Part shown: positions 55,641-64,000 of the stretch, one piece after another
How the letters are laid out: each line of letters starts with the position of its first letter
Position numbering within the stretch: position 1 is the first letter of the stretch
Source of the DNA: Eutypa lata
Lineage: Eukaryota > Ascomycota > Sordariomycetes > Xylariales > Diatrypaceae
Direction of reading: 5' to 3'
Length of the DNA stretch: 64,000 nt
Assembly: GCA_022661535.1 (NCBI GenBank)
Contig: JAKULF010000003.1
Coordinates: 6,510,001-6,574,000, forward strand
Notes under the pieces: generated by a model
Told to the model about the DNA's origin: nothing
Seen by the model: only the letters and a program-made list of their open reading frames with translations
Database searches by the model: none
Made by a program: the position numbers and the translations under genes

Positions 55641-58600
55641 TCAAAAACCCCACTGCTGGCACCAATGCAGCATCAAGTCCGGAGTGACCGCCCTCGCAGA
55701 CTTCATCGTCGGACTACGTTCCCTCGTCCTCGCCATATCGAAAACGACCGTCTCATGCCCGGCCTCGTAAGCATCCGCCATGCCGCGGTAGAAGTTGAGC
55801 AGCTTGACGCCCGGGTTCTTATCCAGGGACTGCGTATCGTCGGTCTGGCTCTGCTCCAGGAGGTCGACCCACTCCTTGAAGCTGACCAGCTTCGGGATGC
55901 GGTCTTGGCCGTAGAACCCCTGGATCGCCGGCACGAGCTCGCCCCACGTCGTCGCCGACGGGTTCACGCCGTGGTAGTACCCGGCGATCTGGTCGGGCTG
56001 GCGCTTCTGCAGGACGCCGAGGACCTCGAGGACTAGGCTTGCGATCTTCTCGCATGGGGTCCAGTCGACTCGCTCCATGACGGCGAGATGCTTGGGCAGA
56101 GCGCCGAGGTGCACGCTGCTTGCAATTATCGATGGCAGCCATTCGTGGCGGTTCCATGCGCCCGCCTCGCCCTCGGGACCGGCTATCTGGCCAACTCTGA
56201 TAATGGCAGCGGGGAAGTCTCCGACCTTGGCCGCATCCTCAAGAATAAGACTACCGACCATCTTGCTGCGTCCGTATCCAGCGCCCGGAAGACTCACATC
56301 CTCGAGCCGCTCCTCGGGAACGGGGCCCTTGGTCGTATCCCAGCGATCAGCTGTACCGATGGAGGAAATGAAAGCGACTGCCACGCGCTTCGACGAACGA
56401 GTGGCGAAATCAGCCACCATGCGGACACTTCGAAGGTGGGGCTCGAACGATTCAGTTGGAATGTTGAAGTTAACAGGCCATGCGTTATGAACTACGCGGT
56501 CTGCCTCTCTCAGGAGTCTCGCAAAGACATCAGGAGCTAGACCAAAGTCCGAGCGCGACATGTCAGCATGGTACAGCTCTGTCTTCTCGCCGTAGTTACT
56601 CGCGAGGCCGCGCTCCTGCATCACCTTCTCCTGCTGTCTGGCGCCCCCATCTTCAGCCCTGTTAAGGCAGACGACCTTCCTGACGGCGGGGCTCCTGACC
56701 AGCAGATCGAGCATGTAGGATCCCAGCATGCCGGTCGACCCGGTCAGGAGCACGGTCTGGTTCTCCTCGGCGGCATCGGGTCGCCTGCCCGGCCGCTGCA
56801 AGTCGCTCGTGTACTTCCGCCAGAACGATTTCATGGCCTGGAGCTCGTGCTCCTCCTCGCCCTCCGGGCTAGATTCCCCTCCGCTCCGCAGCGCCGAGAG
56901 CACGTATCGCGCCAGCCGGCGCGGGGTCGGGTTGCCGTAGATGGCGCGGGTGGCCAGCACGGAGGCGTCGAGGTGGAAGCCGGCGGCTTCGAGGCCCGCT
57001 TTCAGGAGCCGCGTCGCGTTGATGACCTGCAGCGAGTCCACGCCGCCCGCGAAGAAGTCTTTATCCGGTTCGAGCCCCTTGGCTCCCAACTTCGACTGGA
57101 AGATGTCTTGGATCGAGGCGGTTAGGGCTTCTTCTGATTCCACGCTGACGCTAGGCACCTCCGTGTCGGATGTCTGGTCTTGCTCCTCGTATATCTTGTC
57201 GATCTCTTCTGCGTATAGCTTGACTGCGGCGGCTCTCTGAATTGTGCCCTTGCCCGCACGGGGGAACGGCTTGTCGGGATTGGTCAGCCTGATGAACTCC
57301 TTACCAATCTGTCCATGGGCAACCGTTTCCTTATTCGCCCGGACAACTAGAGGCCAGACTCTATCTATCAACTTCTGTGCTTCCTTTTCGTCTTTAGCGT
57401 TCTGCTTGGGCTCCAGGATGAGGGCAGGCTGGAAACGGTTAGAGCCGACAACCAAAGCACCGCGCAGCTCGGGATGGCTTTGGGTGATCTCTTCGATGGT
57501 GACGGGGTTTAATTTCTCCCCGGTGGAGAAAACAATGATGTTGTCAGAGCGGCCATAGTAGATCCAGTTGTCAGGCAGTTCCGGATGTGGTCTGAATAGG
57601 TCACTCGTATCGTACTCATCAACTAGTCAGAGTGGTCTCGTGGTTAGCAAGTGATCTGATAGAGTTATTCCAGGAAAGAAATATATGTGTAACTCCTTCT
57701 ATGTTTATGCATATTGGGAATTGGAATTATAACATATTATAAGCCAAAAATGCATGGTAGAGGGCGGGAAGGGGTATGGTCTTCTTACTGTCAGGGAAGG
57801 TATAGAAAATCCCTTGCATTCCCGGTTTCTCGCCCTTGCGCTTGATCACCAGTCTGTAGGCATCGTTGGCCTCGTCTCGACGCCAATCGCATCCAAGGAT
57901 ATCGGGATGTATTTTGAAATATTGCCAGAGCTCTGGTTTCTGGTAATAAAGAGGATACGGGAAGCATCTAGGGTTATTCCCAAGTTAGCGATAAGTCAAC
58001 TGGCGGTCATGTTCAGGGACAGAGGGACTCTTACTCTGTAGAACCTATAACATTAGTAAGCTGGACACCGTTCTGGACCAGTCTGTCTCCCGCTTCTTTC
58101 GTGAGGTTTCCTAGACCTTTGTTAGAACCTCCGCCGTAGAAATCTAACCCCACGCACATAGGAGAAAGGAATGGAGTGGTTTCACTTACCACCTCCAAAA
58201 ACAACGATGTTGAGCCGAGCCAGAGCCTTCGTGTGTTCGGGGTCGTGGCTCATCTCCTCGAGTATCACTGGGGGAAGAAGTGCACTTTCGACGCCCGCAT
58301 GGTGAAGACAATCCGCAACCACATCTACTGATAATGGCCTCCCGGGTAGCCCCAGAGCAACGGGGCTTCCCAAATATATCACAGAATGGCAAAACATGTA
58401 TAGCGCAGCCGCATGGAAAAGGGGCACTGCCGATTTTGTTAGCATCATCGGTCCCCACTAGGTATTTGAATTGGCTCGGGACATACTAGGGATGAAATGC
58501 CGCTTCGACCTCTCGCTCCAGGCACGATACCAGCTCTTTGAACCCTGCCAATCTGGAAGCTCGTTGTAAGCGTCCCAGAGTGCTACCGTGCCCTGCCTAG

Positions 58601-59298
58601 CGATAATCGGTTTCGGGATGCCCGTGCTGCCGCTCGTATGCAGCACGACGAAGGGATCCCATTCCGCTTCGGCGAACGACTTGCGGTAAGGCAACGGCTG
58701 CACATCGCCCTTCGGAAACCACGCATCAACCGGACCTACTTCAATGGCCTTCATATCCCGCTCTTGAAGCCATGGCTGGATCGTCGAGCGGTGGGACTTG
58801 GGGAAGAAGATGAAGCGGCAGTCCGTCTTATCGAAAAGACTAAGCTGGCCTTCCTGCGAGTTGCGAGGGGAAATAAAGAGAGCCTTTTAAAAAGGTTAGC
58901 TTAGCTCGCTTCCCAATTTCTTGTCTTATGCTGTGCTTATAGACGTAATAAACTGGGGAGCGGGGCATAGGGGTAAGAACCTTGAAGCCAGCTTTTATGG
59001 CAGCAATCACCATGACGACATAGCGAGCATCGTTGCCGCCAATGTAAGCGATGGTTGGGAACGAGCCAGGAGACGGCTCGCCGCATTCTTCGATGATTTT
59101 GTGTGCTACGAGGTTGATCGCATTGTTGTATTCTTTCCAAGAGATGGGCTTCCAGCCATCTTTGGGGTCGTCAGATCGTGGGATAGAGAATGCCTCGCCA
59201 TTGGGGTTTTCCTGTGCCCTCTGCTCGATCATTTGCGGGGCGAGCCTCTTTCCGTGGTTAGGCTGACTTGCCCCTTTCGTGTGAGCTGTACTGTCCAT
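55641..59298 (-). CDS. NRPS-like adenylation-thiolation-reductase enzyme (carboxylate reductase)
   Basis: Activates a carboxylic acid with ATP, loads it on a phosphopantetheine arm and releases an aldehyde or alcohol with NADPH. Six exons: 59298-58981, 58883-58487, 58426-58190, 58128-58035, 57967-57789 and 57622-55641, giving about 1,068 residues. Adenylation motifs: VVLHTSGSTGIPKP, MPLFHAAALYMF (formed across intron 2), NVIGSTE, YYGRSDNIIVFSTGEKLNP and PFPRAGKGTIQR. Thiolation: DFFAGGVDSLQ, with S605 as the phosphopantetheine site. Reductase: TGSTGMLGSY (702-711) and catalytic Y858/K862 in GYGRSK. There is no condensation domain, so no peptide is made. The first donor is GTTCTT and the exon 4 acceptor could be 25 bases earlier. 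Family is sure, substrate unknown; fungal relatives reduce aryl, aminoadipic or fatty acids. Confidence 0.93.
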
Positions 59299-61917
59299 TG
59301 AAGCTACGCTGAGTTGTTGAAGCTGTGTGTCGTTTATCGTTTCTAGTATTATTGCTAATAGTCTGTTCGTGTGTAGTATATATACCGGTGTCTGAAGAGA
59401 TAGTCGTCAAGGTCGTGGATGTTTTTTACCAACGGGATAGTTACGTCTTATATAGCTGCTTATTTTACGGGATAGGACTGGATGGTAGTACCTCTAACTC
59501 CCTCGGACACTGCTCGCGAGAGCGAAATGAATATCAGAGACGTCTGGCTGCCACGAACGGATCCGGATCGAGCGTAGCCACGGCGGTATAGTATACCTCC
59601 GCCCGCTGACTGTCATAATAGCACCGCAACATCATAGTGATGTGCAACGCCGTAGCTTAGGCGGGGTCGTAGTAAGCTACATCGCCGGGCGGGATGGCCG
59701 CCTGTGCATGCATGTCCAGTGACGGTGAGTGAACAATACCTAATGGCGAATCGAAGAGCGCCTCCAGCACCATAATGCCGAGGCTTTTTGGGCATTAGAC
59801 CCACATATGTCATGATCGCCCTCCATCATTGTCAAATTATATCTGGTATAACACCCACTCACTCACCATGTCGTCTCTTTGCAACGCCCAGGGGGTCGGA
59901 ACGGCCGGGTTTACATAAAACGGGGTACTTCTCGCGTGCGCATACGCTCGGCATTGAAATAAGCTTTATACATACTTTAGGCTTGAAACTAATGCCGACC
60001 CGTCAAGGATATCATCGCGGTACTACACAATTACCTAGTACTACATGTACGTTGCGTATGTAGATTCGAGTATAATTTGTATTTAGTATTATACGGGCCA
60101 TCCATGTGCACAATGAGTCATAATATTTGCATAATCTTATATTTTCCTCTTCCACAACGTAAAGATTTCCTATTTACCCATGAATATGGTAGTTGTTCTT
60201 ATTTTAGTAACATAAAACATATTTATGACAATATCTGCAACACATACTTCCGCACCTGCGCCTCAACGGCCATTAGCGCTGAAGACAACGAAATCCGGAC
60301 CACTAAATATGCGTCATGTCTAACTAGCCGTTTACAGGGTAGCAACCGGCAAGTTCTCGCGTCGCGATGTCGATATTCGATATCATCGAAACCTCCAACT
60401 CATATCGTTAAGTGTTCACATCTCAAACGCAAATGATGGATACATACACGCAGCTACACGAAGCAGTGTGGAACCTACCTTACCGTTCATTTATTGCTGG
60501 TAGAATTAACTATCCGGCACCGGATCCGGTACATCCTTTAGTCATCGGCGATAATCTTGAGCGATAACTGGTTCTTCGGATTTATCAACCAACCGGATTT
60601 CATCAAACATCCCTCTTTAAACCTACTGTAATATGGAAGACTTTCGAAGGTTTCTATTGACTAGAGGGATACATCCATCTCTGATACGACATTGGCAATG
60701 AGTCCAAATCCTGCCACTACGTCCGTCCGCAATAAACCGAACGAGGCGCCAAAAGGCCGAGCGGGTTTTGACGACGACGGGACGGACGTTACCTAGGTAG
60801 TAGAAGGTTTTCAAATGCCGTGCGGATTTACCTAGCTTTGACGGCTAAATATGGGGGTACGGAGCGGTATTCAGTCCTTGGCAAAAGCTTCGATTCCCGC
60901 CATAGTGGAGCATGCGTCATATGTAGGTATGTAGGTACTTTCATATCTCAGCATAGTATTGGAGAGAACTATATTTTCCTGGATGGGGCTGAACCGAGCT
61001 AGAAATATGTCCGGTCTTCTCATCATGTCTAAGAGAGCATGTAAGCACATGTGCTCGCTCGTATTAGTTGTCATTAGTATACTACATAGATTATAGCCAT
61101 TGGGGATGTCTAGCACCTCCTGTGTGTAGACAAGTAGCCAACCAGTCTATGCCCCTCCTTTTGAATACCCACCACTTCCTACCTATCAAGGCTGACCTTG
61201 TCTTCGCTCAGATAATGCTTCCCGATCACCGAGATCTACTGTGTTTGTATGGATGAGACAGGTCAGGTTATCTTCGAAGTGCCGTGAGCTAATAATGCCT
61301 CAAGTCTACTAGTCATGCATGATATAGATCGTGCAACGATGTGCTAGTAGGCATCACATTTGCTAGTTCATGAAAGCCATATATATGTATTAGATCTAGG
61401 TAATTCGCAATGCGGTATCCCACCTACTCATCAGGCAGGCAGCGTCATCAGGCCGTTATCGATGACTAATTACATTGGACTAATTGCTCCAAAATAAACA
61501 CTTCCTCGGTTAGATGGTCGGTAGTCAGTAAAAAATGCAATGCTTCTGTTGTCATTGTCGGTGACCTACGTATTGCCAATCGGATGAATCCTAGTGGTCA
61601 AAGCAGATACCATAGAAGATCGATCTGATCAGATCTGATCAAATGGCAGTTGATCGAACTTGCAGACTCGACAGGTATTTATAAAATCATCAAAGAAAAA
61701 GAACCCATCCCGTGATAACGCCTGCTTTTCCCAGCCTCTGCGGGTATAACGAGGAAGCAATCAGTCAAATGCCACACTCTTCCTATGTATGTAGTACCTC
61801 GTATACTCCCGTCCTATTTTGTCCTGTCCTTTCCCATAATCATGTAAATCCATCCACACGTACGTATGTACGTATGAAGCCCAAGTCAATCCGTCGGTCC
61901 GTCAGCGAATCAAATCA
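59299..61917. other. Long spacer upstream of the A-T-R reductase
   Basis: About 2.6 kb with no supported gene; a 119-codon frame at 60077-60436 looks random. It contains the promoter of the A-T-R gene. Short palindromes occur: ACCGGATCCGGT (60519-60530) and GATCTGATCAGATC near 61622-61635. Confidence 0.5.
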
Positions 61918-63412
61918 TCATGAAGCCTCCTCGCCAACCCTTCCCAGCCCACCGCCCAAATTCCGCTGATGTACCTCCCTCAACCTGCCGACCCAATGCT
62001 TCCGCAGCGCCGGCGTCATCTTGACGAACACCATGGCCTTGTTCTCGTCCGTGAGCGCCTTCTCGGCGATCTTGAGCTGCAGGTCGGCGTCCTCGCTCTC
62101 GAAGTCACGAAACAGGATCTCGACGGCCTGCTCCTGCCATTTGGGCGGGGCGCGCGCTCGGAACGCGTCCGCGAGCGATAGGAGTCCGTCTTCTATGGAC
62201 AGGTTGGTGTTGTTGAAGGAAGGGTGTATGCTGTTGCGCGAGGCTGCAGTGTTGTTGCTGCTGTTGTTGTTTCCATTACTGCTGCTGCTATTGTTGTTGT
62301 TGCGGGATGGCGGCACGAAGCCCGAGGTGGTATAGGAGGTTGGTGTATGTGATTGCGCCTGCGACTGTGATGTGGCTGGGTTGGCGCCACCGGATTGATT
62401 GTGCTCATAGAAGTCGGACGAAAATCGAGATGGACGGCCCCGGCGTTTTTCGGCGCGCGCGCCAGAGCTAGGATCGGGGTGATTCCGTTTTCGTGATATA
62501 GAGGATGTCTGCGGTGCGTGTTCATCGGGCGGTGTCAAGGCGTTGTTGTTGTTAGGCCCCGGAGTTATAGAGGATAGGGGTGGGATCGTAGTCGAGGTCG
62601 GTCTACTACTATTACTGTTGTTACTACTGCTACTGAAGGTAGCAGAGCTAGAATTCGCCAGTTGTGGTTGTCGCGATGATGTTTCTGAGTAGGGATTAGG
62701 GTTCGAATCTAATAACGGGTCGATAGGCGCTTGTGATGGTTGTGACGTAGATTGCGGTGCAGACGCTAAGCCGGAGACGCTGCCTATGCTTTGCCTTCCA
62801 CTACTTGTTACGGGAGTTCCATCCAGGTTTCTACGTCTCGGTTTCATGATCCGTTTGGGTGCACCACCGGATCCTATGACATCGGGGAATAAGATCTCCA
62901 TATACTCTTCGTGTTCGAAGGGGCGGCCCCTAAGGGCTTTCGAGAGAGGTTCTTTCTGCCGTTTCCCACAATATGTCAGTTACAATACAGCTAGCGAGGA
63001 AGAAGCTACACCACACTACAATCTACGATGGTCACAAACTTACGTCGAAGTGCTTCCTCCAGGCGTCCTCAGAGGCAGTCACCGTTCTTGTGGCCGGGCT
63101 ATATAGGAAGTCGGGGTCTTCTCTTAAGCCCCTCCACATGCGAAACTTCTTGCGTGCATTGTCAGCTTTGTTAATAAGATGGCTCTTCTCTGGATATGCG
63201 CCGTGCTTGTCCCGCAGAGCAATCGCTGCTCTTTCCCAAGCCCCCGCCTTGAAACTGTGATTCTCCTTGTATCCCAGTTGCATCGACTCGCATAGTGATC
63301 TGAAGAAGGTTTCCTCGTATGCCAGGTTCCAGCTGAAGCGCGGGGTGCGTCGATCTAGGTTACGGTGCGTATTGAACGCAGAGCCCGTCAGCTCAACTTC
63401 ATCGTCCGACAT
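61918..63412 (-). CDS. Myb/SANT-like DNA-binding domain protein
   Basis: Exon 1 is 63412-63044 (123 codons) and exon 2 is 62955-61918, phase 0, giving about 468 residues. Start Met 63412 (MSDDEVELTGSAF) is preferred over an upstream in-frame Met whose leader encodes only repeats. Residues about 25-150 match the Myb/SANT-like (Myb_DNA-bind_3) domain: WNLAYEETFFRSLCESM, GAWERAAIALRDKHG, KADNARKKFRMWRGL, and PFEHEEYMEILFPDV just after the splice. A long Ser/Asn/Pro-rich region follows, with a KRRGRPSRF AT-hook-like motif. A conserved helical tail covers about 370-460 (WQEQAVEILFRDFESEDADL). Probably nuclear and a transcription regulator. In other eukaryotes the domain also pairs with Harbinger transposases, but no transposase is seen here. 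Confidence 0.85.
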
Positions 63413-64000
63413 TGTTTCTCCCTCTATACTCGATACTCGATACTCGATACTCGGTATTCCCCGTCCAACTCTGAGGGTTGCCAGTAGCAAAGAACCAAGG
63501 AAATGCCTGGTCAGTCTCTACTGGCGCATCAGTTTGACGGAGTTGCGATGGTCGCAATAACGGTGGGATGACTTGTATCCGTCGGTCTATCTACACTTAT
63601 CTTAGGTAGATATTCAGATAGCCATCAGCAGATAGAAAGGCACAAGGTCCACATTTGCTGCTTATCGCAGCCTAGTAGTTAAAAGACAAGTCAGGCTTCA
63701 CTGGGCTTGGTTTGGTGATTGACGACGATGATCGGATGGTCCCGTTGTGTTGATAACTTAGTAGGGGTGATCCGTAAAAACTGTAACGAAATGAAACGTG
63801 AATAGTGACGGTGGTGAAATCGAGGCAATGGATTGGGAGGGAACGGGAAATCACAAGCGGGGTTTTCTCAGACGGTCGGTTGGTCCATTAATGAGAAGAG
63901 TTTCAAACGGTGCCGATGCCGAAAACATTACAGATAGATTAGGGGCTTGGCTTTCTGTATTTTGCTTAATGTTTACTAGTTAACTACGAAGTAACTATTA
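63413..64000. other. Promoter-side spacer of the Myb/SANT-like gene to window end
   Basis: About 590 bases. Contains the ATACTCG repeat just upstream of the ATG. No other feature supported. Confidence 0.5.
63426..63453. repeat. Four perfect tandem copies of ATACTCG
   Basis: A 7-bp unit repeated four times without error, 14-41 bases upstream of the Myb/SANT-like start codon on the minus strand (unit CGAGTAT), so within its probable 5' leader. Confidence 0.95.

Noticed and set aside
58186..58458. Alternative frame of the A-T-R reductase exon 3 using the nearer acceptor
   Set aside because: It would replace the conserved MPLFHAAALYMF block with unrelated residues; the acceptor at 58427 restores the motif.
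60077..60436. 119-codon plus-strand frame in the long spacer
   Set aside because: Cys/Ile/Tyr-rich random-looking product, no domain, AT-rich surroundings.

Overview
The window is nuclear DNA of a filamentous ascomycete (Pezizomycotina). The evidence is short GT-AG introns of about 55-200 bases, a fungal-type Rad26/ATRIP checkpoint gene, a CE5 acetylxylan esterase, an A-T-R NRPS-like reductase, a glutathione-dependent formaldehyde-activating (GFA) family protein with two such domains, and a serine/threonine giant carrying fungal-only DUF7908 and DUF6923 domains. A class-level guess of Sordariomycetes, perhaps Xylariales, rests on gene content and on the many TAGG/CCTA tetranucleotide tracts in spacers, and is weak. 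No virus, plasmid, CRISPR array or rRNA was seen.

Layout. 0.4-3.8 kb: NIF3-like protein and thiamine pyrophosphokinase (+). 5.2-6.7 kb: phosphatidate cytidylyltransferase (-). 8.5-11.1 kb: F-box/ankyrin protein (+). 11.8-12.0 kb: a tRNA-like Pol III element (-). 13.3-16.0 kb: Rad26/ATRIP homologue (-). 16.5-19.5 kb: membrane-anchored proline-rich protein of unknown function (-). 21.3-22.6 kb: two-domain GFA protein (+). 23.0-27.7 kb: a decayed and an intact copy of a DUF7924-like gene (+) with a PD...ExK signature. 28.1-30.5 kb: SulP anion transporter with STAS domain (-). 31.7-38.4 kb: 2OG-Fe(II) oxygenase (-), FAD monooxygenase (-) and isochorismatase-like hydrolase (+). 39.9-48.3 kb: single-exon 2,803-residue Ser/Thr-rich protein (+). 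48.7-49.5 kb: acetylxylan esterase (-). 50.9-59.3 kb: beta-hydroxyacid dehydrogenase (-), aldo-keto reductase (+) and A-T-R carboxylate reductase (-). Two related MITE-like elements with 6-bp target duplications bracket the aldo-keto reductase. 61.9-63.4 kb: Myb/SANT-like DNA-binding protein (-).

How the genes fit together. The first 20 kb is largely housekeeping (thiamine diphosphate, CDP-diacylglycerol, DNA-damage checkpoint). The second half looks accessory: an aromatic-type oxidation group (31.7-38.4 kb), secreted or surface proteins (39.9-49.5 kb) and a small reductive biosynthetic group (50.9-59.3 kb). Clustering is inferred from adjacency and enzyme type only; co-regulation cannot be seen from sequence. 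Intron boundaries were set by hand from GT-AG sites, reading frame and family motifs. All spliced models keep frame, but terminal exons and a few acceptors (noted) have alternatives.
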